From the NCBI GenBank assembly GCA_963767635.1, contig CAVYEM010000001.1, forward strand, positions 496,001 to 560,000: DNA of 64,000 nt, given 5' to 3'. This document shows positions 44,053-52,855 of the stretch, piece after piece (within the stretch, counting starts at the first letter, position 1; each line of letters starts with the position of its first letter). The notes under the pieces were generated by a model, which searched no databases, had not been told where the DNA came from, and saw only the letters and a program-made list of their open reading frames with translations. The position numbers and the translations under genes were made by a program. The stretch comes from CAVYEM01 sp963767635. GTDB taxonomy: Bacteria; Vulcanimicrobiota; Vulcanimicrobiia; Vulcanimicrobiales; Vulcanimicrobiaceae.

Positions 44053-44916
44053 ATGGATCGTCTCACCGCTCTTCCCCACGCCTACAAACTCGCGCGGCGC
44101 GACGCCCGCTCGTCCCGGACGGTCGTGCGCTTGCCCAATGATGCGGCGTTCGGCGGTGAAGTGGTGGCCGTTTGCGCCGGACCATGCAGCGTGGAATCGC
44201 GCGAACAAATCGAAGCGACGGCTAAAGCCGTGGCTGCTCGCGGCGCAAACGTGCTGCGTGGCGGCGCATTCAAACCGCGAACCTCGCCGTATTCCTTTCA
44301 GGGGCTCGGCGGCGAAGGGCTCAAGCTCTTGCGCGACGCGGCGAACCGTTTCGGGATGGCGGTCGTGACCGAAGTGCTGGACCCGCGCGAGGTCGAGTTG
44401 GTATCCCGCTACGCGGACATGCTGCAGATCGGCGCGCGAAACATGCAGAACTTCAGCTTGCTGCGCGAAGTCGGTGAATCGGGAAAACCGGTACTGCTTA
44501 AACGTGGAATGTCCGCGACTATTGAAGAGTGGCTGATGGCGGCCGAATATCTGCTCGTCGCCGGCAACGCCGACGTCGTGCTGTGCGAGCGGGGCATTCG
44601 CTCGTTCGACCATGCGACCCGCAACCTGCTCGACATCGCGGCGGTGCCGCTGCTCCACGGCCTCACGCATTTGCCGGTGATCGTGGATCCGTCGCACGGG
44701 ACGGGCATCGCCAGGCTAGTGACGCCGATGGCCTTGGCAGCCGTCGCGGCCGGAGCGGATGGGTTGCTCGTGGAGGTACACCCCGATCCGGCGGCGGCGG
44801 CCTCGGATGGCGCGCAGTCGTTGACGTTCGAGCAGTTTGATGCGCTGATGGTCCAGCTCGAAGTCATTGCGCTTGCGCAGAGCCGGCGAATTCCGGCCGC
44901 CTCGCTGGCGGCCTAG
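44053..44916 (+). CDS. aroF: 3-deoxy-7-phosphoheptulonate synthase (DAHP synthase, type I-beta)
   Basis: A 287-residue enzyme joining phosphoenolpyruvate and erythrose 4-phosphate at the entry of the shikimate pathway. AGPCSVESREQ, GGAFKPRTSPYSFQG, QIGARNMQNFSLL, LLKRGMSATIEEWLMAAEYL, CERGIRSF and VDPSHGTG with the metal-binding His are all present. The N-terminal FGL regulatory domain of some homologues is absent, so feedback control through it is not expected. KDO-8-phosphate synthase is related but differs at these motifs. Confidence 0.92.
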   Translation: MDRLTALPHAYKLARRDARSSRTVVRLPNDAAFGGEVVAVCAGPCSVESREQIEATAKAVAARGANVLRGGAFKPRTSPYSFQGLGGEGLKLLRDAANRFGMAVVTEVLDPREVELVSRYADMLQIGARNMQNFSLLREVGESGKPVLLKRGMSATIEEWLMAAEYLLVAGNADVVLCERGIRSFDHATRNLLDIAAVPLLHGLTHLPVIVDPSHGTGIARLVTPMALAAVAAGADGLLVEVHPDPAAAASDGAQSLTFEQFDALMVQLEVIALAQSRRIPAASLAA

Positions 44917-45053
44917 CGCCTAACGCCGCGCTTTCTTCGCTGGGGAGCCCGGCTGACGAAAGCGGTTTGACTTGCGTTGAACGGCGGTAGAGAAGGGAGG
45001 CGCCTTACTCCTCCTTCAACAGCGTACAACACTTTCGAGGTAGGAACAAAAGC

Positions 45054-46407
45054 ATGATTCGTATTTCTGGGTTAGCCGCCGCCACGCTCGCTGTCATTGG
45101 AGGATTTGCGCTTCCCGCATCGGCGCAGTACGCGAACGAATACACGCCGCCCAAGTTACTGCACCGCGGGAGCACGGGCAAAGCGATCGCCGGTACCGGC
45201 ACCGTGATCGTTCAGGTTCAAGTTAATTCCAACGGCTCCCACAAAGCTCTCAAGGTGATCCGTTCCAACAATCCGGCAGACAATTCCGCAGCGTTGGACA
45301 TCGCGCAGAATTCGACGTATCGGCCCGCGCACCGCGGCAAGACGCCGGTAACTGCTTTTTATGACTTCACGCTCAAATTCACCGGCAAGTCGGTGTCGGC
45401 AGAAAGCGCATCGGGCGGCTCCGCGACGAGCGCGCAGATCGATCGCATGATACGTGCAGGCAACTACGCGGGCGCAAAGGCTAAAGCGCAATCTGCGCTT
45501 GCCGACAATGCGGACGATCCGCTGCTCAATTCTGAACTCGGCGCGGCGAATTATTTTCTCGCGCAGTATCCCGAGGCCGCGGAAGCCTTTTCAAAAGTCT
45601 CCAGCATTCCGCACGAATTCGCGCAAGTCGCCGCCAACTCGTACGTCCTCGCCTCGCAAAAGCTGGTGAACAGCAGCCCGTCGCAGGCGCTGGCCTACGC
45701 CCAAAAAGCCGTTGCGATGTCGCCCAACAGCGGCGGTGCCTATTACGCGCTGGGTGCGGCCGAACTGGCCTCGAACAATGCCGCTCAAGCGGTTACGGAT
45801 TTGAAGAAAGCGCGCGACACCGTGTTTGCGGATCCGAAAACCGACGTGAAGTCACGCGTCAACGTCGACGCCGAGTCTGTTGTCGGCACAGCGAGCGGCC
45901 GGCGATTCTGCGGCAGCACAAGCGACGATGGACGAGATCAAGCGGCTGGATCCGAATAACCCCGCGATCGGCACGCTGATGACCAACTCCCTGCTGCTAC
46001 AGGGCCAGACCGCCGAAAAGGCGGGCAAGTACGACGCGGCCATTTCCTATTTCGAGCAGGCCGCCAAAGCCGGAGGAGCCCAGGCGCAGGTCACAGGCTA
46101 CACCTCTGCGGCGTTTGCCGTTAGTGCGATGCTGCAGCAGCAGAAGAATCCGCCGACGGTGCAAGACTACGCCAAGATGAAGGGCTACGCGGACAAGGCA
46201 CTCGCTGTCGATGCCAACGATGCGCAGGCCAACTTCGCGGAAGGCGTCGCGCTGGGCGGGGAATATTTGGTGGGCGGAAAGAGCGATTCGTCGCTCAAGG
46301 CGCAGGCGCTGACGGCGCTGGACAAGGCCAAGTCGGGGGCGAAGGCGGCAGGCAACTCTGCGCTCTCGCTCAGCATCGACAATTTCATCAAGCAGAACCT
46401 GCAGTAG
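45054..46407 (+). CDS. Secreted TonB-C/TPR protein, frame-shifted
   Basis: The first frame has a signal peptide (residues 1-24), a TonB-C-like domain (GTVIVQVQVNSNGSHKALKV through AFYDFTLKF, about 45-115) and TPR-like helices, ending at 45959. The true continuation LLSAQRAAGDSAAAQATMDE is in another frame from about 45875 and runs to 46407 with more TPR-like helices (DAAISYFEQAAKAG). The shift lies at 45871-45880. Repaired, the protein is about 450 residues. It precedes exbB and probably works in the periplasm with the TonB system, perhaps as a scaffold between membrane proteins. Confidence 0.75.
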
Positions 46408-46546
46408 TGGGGATACTGCAGCGACGAGGACTTTCGGGGGGGCTGGCCTAATGGTCCGCCTTCACGGAACGGGGGTTCTCTCCGTACGGTTTTCACTGTC
46501 TTAGCGCACACTACGTTCCCGTAAAACGGGAGGGATCGAAAGAAAA

Positions 46547-47206
46547 GTGTTTGGCGGTTTTTGGGCTTTCATGCAGCAGGGCGGCTGGGACATGTGGCTG
46601 CTGCTGCTTATTTCCATCGTCGGTCTCGCGGTCGTCATCGAACGCCTGGTCTTCTTCGCTTCGCAGCACGGCGATACGAAGGGGCTCCTGCGCTCGATCG
46701 GCCAAAAGATCGAACAAGACGACGTCGAGGGCGCCGTCAAGGTCTGCCGTTCGCAGCGCGGAATGTTGCCGCGCATCTTGGAGTTCGGTTTGCTGCGTGG
46801 CGAGAAAAACCGCGCAGATATCACCGACGCGCTTTCCATTGCGCTCATGGAGCATCTGAACTCGCTCGAGCGCAATCTGGGCATCGTGGGCACCATCGCC
46901 GTTATCGCGCCGTTCGTCGGCTTGTTCGGTACCGTTTTGGGCATCATCCGGGCATTCCAGGACATTGCGCTCAAAGGCAACTCGACTCCGGCCGTCGTTG
47001 CCGCCGGCGTTTCGGAAGCGCTCATCACTACGGCTTCCGGCCTCATCATCGCCGTCATCGCCGTCGTGTTCTTCAACTACTTCAAGACCCGCATCAAAGC
47101 GTACAACCAAGAGATGATCGTCGCGGCCAATCAGATGGCGGAAATGCTGCACTTCCACAACACGGGTGCGCCGATCCCAACCGATCTGTATCAGCCGACG
47201 AAGTAA
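46547..47206 (+). CDS. exbB: ExbB/MotA/TolQ-family proton channel protein
   Basis: A 219-residue inner-membrane protein with the three-helix ExbB layout: an N-terminal helix (about 14-34), a cytoplasmic middle, and two helices near 115-140 and 160-185. LGIVGTIAVIAPFVGLFGTVLGIIRAF and ITTASGLIIAVIAVVFFNYF are the signature helices. It forms the stator with ExbD that uses the proton gradient to energise TonB. GTG start. The tandem-repeat region separates it from exbD, so expression may be partly uncoupled. Confidence 0.9.
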   Translation: MFGGFWAFMQQGGWDMWLLLLISIVGLAVVIERLVFFASQHGDTKGLLRSIGQKIEQDDVEGAVKVCRSQRGMLPRILEFGLLRGEKNRADITDALSIALMEHLNSLERNLGIVGTIAVIAPFVGLFGTVLGIIRAFQDIALKGNSTPAVVAAGVSEALITTASGLIIAVIAVVFFNYFKTRIKAYNQEMIVAANQMAEMLHFHNTGAPIPTDLYQPTK

Positions 47207-47216
47207 CCGGGAGCTT

Positions 47217-47635
47217 GTGCCGAGCGAAGTCGAAACTTGTCATGCTGAGCTTGTCGAAGCATCGTCGGCCCTTCGACAGGCTCAGGGTGACAGCGACAGG
47301 CTCAGGGTGACAGCGACAGGCTCAGGGTGACAGCGACAGGCTCAGGGTGACAGCGAGAGGCTCAGGGTGACAGCGAGAGGCTCAGGGTGACAAGCCCGAA
47401 GCCCGCGCTGAGCGAAGTGGAAACTTGTCATGCTGAGCTCGTCGAAGCATCGCCGGCCCTTCGACAGGCTCAGGGTGACAGCGACAGGCTCAGGGTGACA
47501 GCGACAGGCTCAGGGTGACAGCGACAGGTTCAGGCTGACAGCGACAGGCTCAGGGTGACAGCGACAGGCTCAGGGTGACAGCGACAGTCAGGGTGACAGC
47601 GAGAGGCTCAGGGTGAGGGTGACGGTAGCAGCGAT
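47217..47635 (+). repeat. Tandem 20-base repeats within a dispersed-repeat-like sequence
   Basis: Two blocks of tandem copies of a 20-base unit, CTCAGGGTGACAGCGACAGG. Six copies span 47281-47390 and about eight span 47469-47620, some variant or shortened. Each block is preceded by GTCATGCTGAGC, TCGTCGAAGCATC or TGTCGAAGCATC, and GGCCCTTCGACAGG (47237-47280 and 47426-47470). The ends CTTCGACAGG and TCGAAGCATC are mirror-related. This type of GTCATGCTGAG / TTCGACAGGCTCAGGGTGACA sequence is common in varied bacterial genomes. Confidence 0.85.
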
Positions 47636-47667
47636 GACATGCAGCGGATGATAGTGAGGAGAGATTC

Positions 47668-48078
47668 GTGAGCCTGCTCTCGGCAAAACAAGACGAAGAC
47701 GTGATGGCGGAGATCAACATCACGCCCTTCACCGACGTGCTCCTCGTCTTGCTGATCATCTTCATGATTCTGGCGGCGCTCGTCACGCCGCCCGGCTTCG
47801 AGAAGGAGCTGCCGAACAACAACAGCTCGCAGCCCCTTACGCAAAAACAGCACAACGACATCGAAGTCGACGTCAACAGCCGCGGCGTCATTTTCGTAGA
47901 CGGTCAAAAAACCGACGAGAACGGTGTCTACGGCGTCATGTTGACCGAGCGCGCCAAGCGCGGCGACAAGCACGTTTCGATCATCGCCGACGCCAAAGCG
48001 CCGTACGGCGTTATCATCCGCATCCTGGACGCCGCGAAGGTCGCCGGCCTCGAGGACGTGGGCTTTGTTACTTCCTAG
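47668..48078 (+). CDS. exbD: ExbD/TolR-family protein (first copy)
   Basis: A 136-residue inner-membrane stator partner of ExbB. A single membrane helix (VLLVLLIIFMILAALV) has the conserved proton-carrying Asp in INITPFTDVLLV, and a periplasmic C-terminal domain follows. GTG start. It stands 22 bases before the second exbD. In many bacteria a single ExbB serves two different ExbD proteins. Confidence 0.9.
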   Translation: MSLLSAKQDEDVMAEINITPFTDVLLVLLIIFMILAALVTPPGFEKELPNNNSSQPLTQKQHNDIEVDVNSRGVIFVDGQKTDENGVYGVMLTERAKRGDKHVSIIADAKAPYGVIIRILDAAKVAGLEDVGFVTS

Positions 48079-48099
48079 CGTGGAGGCGTAGGTAGAATC

Positions 48100-48513
48100 G
48101 TGGCCGTTTCAACAGGTCAAGGCGAAGAAGAGGTCATGTCGACCATCAACATCACGCCCTTCACGGACGTGCTGCTGGTTCTGCTGATCATCTTCATCAT
48201 TCTCGCCTCGGTTACCAAAGAGCCGCCGCTGCCGCTCGCCAAGAATCGCGAGAAGGTGCAGCCCTCGCAGATCGTCGTCATTGTCGACGACAAAAACACC
48301 ATTCAGATCGGCTCGAACACCGTCACCATTCAGGAGGCCAAAGGCGCGTTTGCGGAACTCCAAGCCGATACCGGCAACCGGTTCAAGAGCGTGATCATCA
48401 AGGCGGATCCGAAGGCCAACTACGGGACGATTCTGCAGGTAATGGATGCGGCCAAATCCGAAAATTTGGTGGATTTCGGCCTCGCGAACAAGATCGAGGG
48501 AAGCAAGACCTAA
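48100..48513 (+). CDS. exbD: ExbD/TolR-family protein (second copy)
   Basis: A 137-residue paralogue of the preceding protein: INITPFTDVLLVLLIIFIIL carries the helix with its conserved Asp, and a periplasmic domain (VVIVDDKNTIQIGSN, YGTILQVMDAAKSENLVDFGL) follows. GTG start. It is 3 bases from the start of tonB, so probably co-translated. The two copies differ clearly outside the helix and may form a mixed dimer. Confidence 0.9.
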   Translation: MAVSTGQGEEEVMSTINITPFTDVLLVLLIIFIILASVTKEPPLPLAKNREKVQPSQIVVIVDDKNTIQIGSNTVTIQEAKGAFAELQADTGNRFKSVIIKADPKANYGTILQVMDAAKSENLVDFGLANKIEGSKT

Positions 48514-48516
48514 CCG

Positions 48517-49259
48517 ATGCCAAACAAAAACGACTCGCCCTTCATTACGTCGGGCGAACGGATTCGCAGTTTCATCGGGTGGGCGTTCGTCATCTCGATC
48601 GCCCTTCATTTCCTGCTCGCGCCGTTCTTGCGCAACATGACGCAGCACACCGAAGAGCAGACCGTCGAAAAGGTCTCCGTGACGAAGAAGATCACCGTCA
48701 AGCCGCCGACGCCTCCGCCGCCCACGCCGACGCCGCCTCCGCCGAAAACGACGCCGCCGCCGCAGCAGAAGCCGCAGCAGCAGCCGCAGCCCAACTGAAA
48801 GTGCAGCCTCCTAAGACGACCAGCAACAACGCCTCAACGACGTCGAGTGAAACGAAGTATGTTCCAGTCAAGAACGGCTCGATCAACGGCGTGCCGCAAG
48901 GGGTAGGTACCGCGCCGCCGGCTCCGCCCGCACCCGTGTCGACGGCGCCAATCGGGACGCCCAAGCCTGCCTGCAAGACGCCGTACCAAGACGCAACCGC
49001 GACGCAGGCGGTAACGCCGGATTATCCGGAGGCGGCGCGCGAGCAAGGCCTGGGGCAGGTCGAGGTCAACGTCGTGGTGTCGTTGTCGCCGAGCGGTTCG
49101 CCGACCGGCGCAAGCGTCGAGAACTCATCGGGCAACATGTCGATCGATCAAGCGGCAAAGCAGGCCGCGATGTCGTCGACGTATGCGCCCAAAATCGTCA
49201 ACTGCGAACCAGTCGCCTCGCAGTACATTTATAAAGTGACGTTCGATCCGAACAGCTGA
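48517..49259 (+). CDS. tonB: TonB-like energy transducer, frame-shifted
   Basis: The first frame reads MPNKNDSPFITSGERIRSF, a membrane helix (IGWAFVISIALHFLLAPFL), then a Pro-rich spacer with PTPPPPTPTPPPPKTTPPP, and stops at 48798. The next frame continues QLKVQPPKTTSNN and a TonB-C domain (VTPDYPEAAREQGLGQVEVNVVVSLS through YIYKVTF). The shift lies at about 48786-48793, in CAGCCCAAC. Repaired, it is about 247 residues. It spans the periplasm from the ExbBD complex to an outer-membrane transporter. Confidence 0.88.
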
Positions 49260-49285
49260 TCCCGGCACCACGTCAACAAGGCACA

Positions 49286-49315
49286 CAAGAACGCTTCCGA
49301 AAGGGAGCGTTCTTG
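49286..49315 (+). terminator. Hairpin after tonB
   Basis: CAAGAACGCTTCC and GGGAGCGTTCTTG form a stem of about 13 pairs with one wobble and a GAAA tetraloop, 27 bases after the tonB stop. The downstream arm ends TTCTT. It could end the exb operon or be a processing hairpin. Confidence 0.65.
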
Positions 49316-49337
49316 CACGTTCGGAACGCCGCTGAGC

Positions 49338-49994
49338 ATGAGCGCTGCACGGGCGCGACAAGTTCTTATCGCCGCGATCCTCGTTTCGCTTCTGCTGCAT
49401 CTGATTCTGGCAGGGTATCTGCGCTGGCCGGCGTTCGAACGGCCTTCCGAAAGCCGCCTTGCCACGATACATATCATGCATATCGCGCGAATCGCTCCGC
49501 GCACGCCGCCGCCGGTGGTCACGCCCGCACCGACACCGGTTGCCACGCCTGCCACGCGCGCAAGCATCGTACCGCCGGCGCTTGCCAAACAAGGCGCGAA
49601 CGGCCCGGCTCTGGCCAAAACCATTCCGGTTATTGCACGCACTGCGCCGCCGCTCGCCGCTACCGCGGCGCCGGAGCCGACAATTCTCGCGACGCCGACC
49701 GGCCCGTGCGGTGGCCACGCCAACGCCGATCCGACCGTCGCTTCAACGCCGGACGTTGCGGCGATCGCTCCGCAAGCGCGCGCGAGCAAAGTGAGCGGCA
49801 CCGCGGCGGTCCGCGTTGAGCTCGATGCGCAGGCGCATGTCACGCAAGCGGCCGTAACCCAATCATCCGGCAACGCCGGCTTGGACGCCGTAGCCGTTCA
49901 GATGGCAAGCGGCGCCACGTATACGCCCAAGTACGCGGACTGCAAGGCCGTTACGGGCCAGTACACCTTTACGGTCAAGTTCGTGGCGTGGTAG
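49338..49994 (+). CDS. Second TonB-like protein
   Basis: A 218-residue protein with a membrane helix (VLIAAILVSLLLHLILAGYL, about 9-29) and a Pro/Ala/Thr-rich spacer to about residue 145. A TonB-C-like domain follows (GTAAVRVELDAQAHVTQAAVTQSSGNAGLDAVAVQM through TFTVKF). The domain lacks the usual YP-x-x-A-x-x-x-x-x-x-G opening in a clear form. It starts 22 bases after the hairpin and overlaps the monooxygenase 3' end by 20 bases. Two TonB-type proteins beside one ExbB may serve different receptors. Confidence 0.75.
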   Translation: MSAARARQVLIAAILVSLLLHLILAGYLRWPAFERPSESRLATIHIMHIARIAPRTPPPVVTPAPTPVATPATRASIVPPALAKQGANGPALAKTIPVIARTAPPLAATAAPEPTILATPTGPCGGHANADPTVASTPDVAAIAPQARASKVSGTAAVRVELDAQAHVTQAAVTQSSGNAGLDAVAVQMASGATYTPKYADCKAVTGQYTFTVKFVAW

Positions 49995-51195
49995 GCGGTA
50001 TTTGCGGTGAGCGGACGTGTTCGGGGCGAAAACCAACGCCCACGACGAACGCCGGAATGCGTTGCAGCGGTTTGAGCCGGTCGACGAAACGCAGCACGGC
50101 GGGTACGCGAACCGCGTTGCTTGCGGAAAAGACCGGATTCAGAATGCGATTCTGAATCTGTACCTGCAGCGCTTGCGTTAGGCGCGTAGGCAACTGGCGT
50201 CGGTGCTGCACCGCGCGAAGATGCCCGGTGGTCGCGCTGCCCTGAAGCAACGGCCGTGCGAGAATGTTTGCCGACGCAACGGCATCTTGGATTGCCAGAT
50301 TGATTCCCACGCCGCCGATTGGCGACATCGCGTGCGCGGCATCACCGATGCACAGCAATCCCGGCACATACCACCGGCGCAGACGATCGACGCGCACCGT
50401 CAGGAGTTTGACTTGATCCCAATCGACGATTTCCTGCACGCGATCCGAAAGGAACGGCGCGATCGCCGCCACGTCTGTGCGAAATGCGGCGATGCCGCGC
50501 GCTCTCACTGCGTCGAATGCGCCCTTGCGGATGACGAACGCGCATTGGTAGTAGTCGCCGCGATCCAGCGCGACGAGTATTCCGCCTGCGGCGATATTTC
50601 CGAACGCTTGTCCGGGATCGCCCGGCTTTCGCGAGAGGCGCATCCAGAGCACGTCGATGGGCGCGCCCACGTCGATCACCGGCAAACCGGCGAGCTCGCG
50701 CAGCACCGAATGCCTGCCGTCGCACGCGACGACGAGGTCCGCTTCGATGGTGCGAACGCCGTGCGGCGTCTGGGCCGATACGCCGGCCACGCGATTCTCG
50801 CGGCGAACGAGCTGCGTTGCCTCGGCTTGCATTTCCAGGCGAAACGCCGGATAGCGCGCCGCCTCGCCGGCGAGAAATTTCAAGAAGTCCCACTGCGGCA
50901 TGAAAGCCAAGAATTTGCATGGCCCGGGAACGTGCTCGAAGCTCGCGATCGCGAGCGTTGTATCGCCGATGCGCGCAGTCAGGCGGGTCACTTGCGAGTG
51001 CGGAACTGCCAGAAAGCGTTCCAGCAGCCCGAGCTCGTCCATGATGTGCAGCGTGGACGGGTGAATCGTGTCGCCGCGAAAGTCGCGGAAAAAATCAGCA
51101 TGTTTTTCGAGCACCGCGACGTCGACCCCGGCCCTGGCAAGCAACAGCCCCAGCATCATGCCGGCCGGCCCGCCGCCGACGATGCAGCATCGCAC
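49975..51195 (-). CDS. FAD-dependent monooxygenase (PHBH/UbiH type)
   Basis: A 406-residue flavoprotein hydroxylase. The FAD ADP-binding motif GGGPAGMMLGLLLARAG is at residues 7-23, the middle DG motif is in VACDGRHSVLRELAG, and GDAAHAMSPIGGVGINLAIQDA is the FAD/NADPH motif near residue 290. Class A monooxygenases hydroxylate aromatic rings; ubiquinone-type or 4-hydroxybenzoate-type substrates are possible. The C-terminal tail after residue 370 is basic and could be a shortened end. GTG start. It is a lone minus-strand gene. Confidence 0.85.
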   Translation of the reverse strand: MRCCIVGGGPAGMMLGLLLARAGVDVAVLEKHADFFRDFRGDTIHPSTLHIMDELGLLERFLAVPHSQVTRLTARIGDTTLAIASFEHVPGPCKFLAFMPQWDFLKFLAGEAARYPAFRLEMQAEATQLVRRENRVAGVSAQTPHGVRTIEADLVVACDGRHSVLRELAGLPVIDVGAPIDVLWMRLSRKPGDPGQAFGNIAAGGILVALDRGDYYQCAFVIRKGAFDAVRARGIAAFRTDVAAIAPFLSDRVQEIVDWDQVKLLTVRVDRLRRWYVPGLLCIGDAAHAMSPIGGVGINLAIQDAVASANILARPLLQGSATTGHLRAVQHRRQLPTRLTQALQVQIQNRILNPVFSASNAVRVPAVLRFVDRLKPLQRIPAFVVGVGFRPEHVRSPQIPPTTPRT

Positions 51196-51261
51196 TCTGA
51201 GACAGTCTGGCGTTAGTAAGTGATGACCCCTAGGGAGACATGCAACGCGTCAATTCTCTGG

Positions 51262-51330
51262 GGCCGAAGGCCGGGGGCCCCGGCGGCTTTGCCGACGGGG
51301 GGCGAGGAGCGCGAAGCGCGGATTCGCCAT
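51262..51330 (+). repeat. Single copy of the GC-rich hairpin element
   Basis: GGGGCCGAAGGCCGGGGGCC, then CGGCGGCTTTGCCGACGGGG, then GCGAGGAGCGCGAAGCGCGG, in the same order as the four copies at 28814-29166, with about a dozen differences. It lies between the monooxygenase and PilZ genes. Confidence 0.7.
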
Positions 51331-51337
51331 TATTACT

Positions 51338-51736
51338 TTAGATCACGCCCATGTCGCGCAGCAGCCGGAGCGTATCGATGTAGCGCGTGAGATCTTTTTG
51401 GGTACCTTCGTCCACGTCGACGAATGCTACGCCCGTGCGGTGCCGCTGCAGCATCGGATCGAAACGCGACCAGCGCACCATGCCTTTGAGCCGAATCATC
51501 GGCCGAGTATCGCCGCGCAATTCCAACTGAACCGTTATTGGCGCATCCTTGCGCAGCTCGGCGTTCGTGATCATTGCCATGCCGCCGAGCGCGATGTCGT
51601 ACGTTTCGGTGAATTCGGCCGCAAAATCGTCGGAGATGCTGTACGAAACGAGCAGCGTGTCACCGACGCGCTCGAACTCGCGACGGTGACCGTATTGTTC
51701 GTCTTGTTGCGAATCCGCATGGGATTCTCGATCCAC
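51338..51736 (-). CDS. PilZ-domain protein
   Basis: A 132-residue single PilZ domain, which usually binds cyclic di-GMP. The RxxxR-type motif reads HRREFERVG near residue 17. The second motif reads YDIALGGMA, that is D-x-A-x-x-G with Ala in place of the usual Ser. Most canonical residues are otherwise present, so binding is likely but not certain. The GTG start is the first of its frame. No diguanylate cyclase is next to it; an HD-GYP-like gene is about 2 kb away. Confidence 0.85.
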   Translation of the reverse strand: MDRESHADSQQDEQYGHRREFERVGDTLLVSYSISDDFAAEFTETYDIALGGMAMITNAELRKDAPITVQLELRGDTRPMIRLKGMVRWSRFDPMLQRHRTGVAFVDVDEGTQKDLTRYIDTLRLLRDMGVI

Positions 51737-51791
51737 GTCAGCGCCTTAGGCGTCTCAAGGAGCAATCCTTCCGGCGACGTATCCTGGCCAC

Positions 51792-52652
51792 GTGACTTTC
51801 GTCCAAGCCATGGCGCTCGCGCTGCTTCAAGGCGTGAGCGAACTTTTTCCGGTGAGCAGTCTCGGCCAGACCATTCTCATTCCGGCACTGCTGCACTGGC
51901 GCAATATCGATCGCTCCGATCCGACGTTTCTCGCGTTCGTGACCGTATTGCACTTGGGAACTGCCGTGGCGCTGCTCGTCTTCTACCGGCGCCCATGGCT
52001 GCGAATCGTGCGAGCGTTCGTCGGCAGCATCATTCGCGGACGGATTTCACAAGATCCGGATGAGCGGATTGCGTGGCTGCTGGTGGTGGGAAGCATTCCG
52101 GTCGGGCTGCTGGGGGTGCTGCTGAAGGACCCCGTGCGCGCATTTTTCGGAAGCGCGAAGCTGGCTGCGGCGTTCCTGGTGTTCAACGCCTTTATCATGT
52201 TTTTCGGCGAATTTTTGCGCCGGCGGCAAAAAGCGCAGCATGGCCGTCCGGACAAAAGCATCGCGGCGCTCACGTGGGCCGAAAGCGTGGGCGTAGGATT
52301 CGGACAATCGCTCGCGCTCTTTCCGGGGATATCCCGCTCCGGCGCTTCGATGGTGGCCGGATTGCTGGCCAACCTCGACCATGAGGATGCTGCGAATTAT
52401 TCGTTCTTGCTGGCGACGCCGGTCATCTTGGCAGCCGGCTTACTGGAGGTTCCGGATTTAATCGGGCCGGGAAGGCATTTGGTGCTCGTCCAAGCAGTGG
52501 CCGGCGGCATCGTGGCCGGCATCGCCGCATACGCGTCCGTTGCTTTTTTAGTCCGCTACTTTCAAAACAACGACTTGCGTCCGTTCGGATGGTATTGTCT
52601 AATATTCGGCGCAATTTGCCTGGGACTCGCCGGCAAGGGAGTTATTCGATGA
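51792..52652 (+). CDS. uppP: Undecaprenyl-diphosphatase (UppP/BacA)
   Basis: A 286-residue membrane phosphatase that recycles the undecaprenyl carrier for wall synthesis and gives bacitracin tolerance. The first signature is ALLQGVSELFPVSSLGQ near residue 11, with the catalytic Glu. The second is FPGISRSGASMVAGLL near residue 175, with the catalytic Arg, and there are about eight membrane helices. GTG start. The stop overlaps the next small gene's ATG (ATGA). Confidence 0.93.
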   Translation: MTFVQAMALALLQGVSELFPVSSLGQTILIPALLHWRNIDRSDPTFLAFVTVLHLGTAVALLVFYRRPWLRIVRAFVGSIIRGRISQDPDERIAWLLVVGSIPVGLLGVLLKDPVRAFFGSAKLAAAFLVFNAFIMFFGEFLRRRQKAQHGRPDKSIAALTWAESVGVGFGQSLALFPGISRSGASMVAGLLANLDHEDAANYSFLLATPVILAAGLLEVPDLIGPGRHLVLVQAVAGGIVAGIAAYASVAFLVRYFQNNDLRPFGWYCLIFGAICLGLAGKGVIR

Positions 52653-52849
52653 AAATCATTGCAATCGTTTTAGGCATCATCTTCGTCGTCCTCGCCATTC
52701 TGACATGGACCGGCGCGGTGCACTTCGTGCCCGCAATCGGTTTGGACGGCAAGCACCACACCAAACACACAGTGCTCTTTGCGGTCATCGCCGTGCTGTG
52801 TTTCGTGTGGGCGCGGATGTCGTCCGAGCCGGCGCCCAGCAACCGCTAA
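52649..52849 (+). CDS. Small membrane protein downstream of uppP
   Basis: A 66-residue protein with two membrane helices: KIIAIVLGIIFVVLAILTWTG at the start and HTVLFAVIAVLCFVWARM near residue 42, with a hydrophilic loop containing several His. The ATG overlaps the uppP stop. Function unknown; co-expression with uppP suggests a role at the membrane. Confidence 0.65.
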   Translation: MKIIAIVLGIIFVVLAILTWTGAVHFVPAIGLDGKHHTKHTVLFAVIAVLCFVWARMSSEPAPSNR

Positions 52850-52855
52850 AGGGCG

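Noticed and set aside
47275..47630. Possible CRISPR array in the 20-base repeats
   Set aside because: Units are directly adjacent with no unique spacers, and no cas genes are near.
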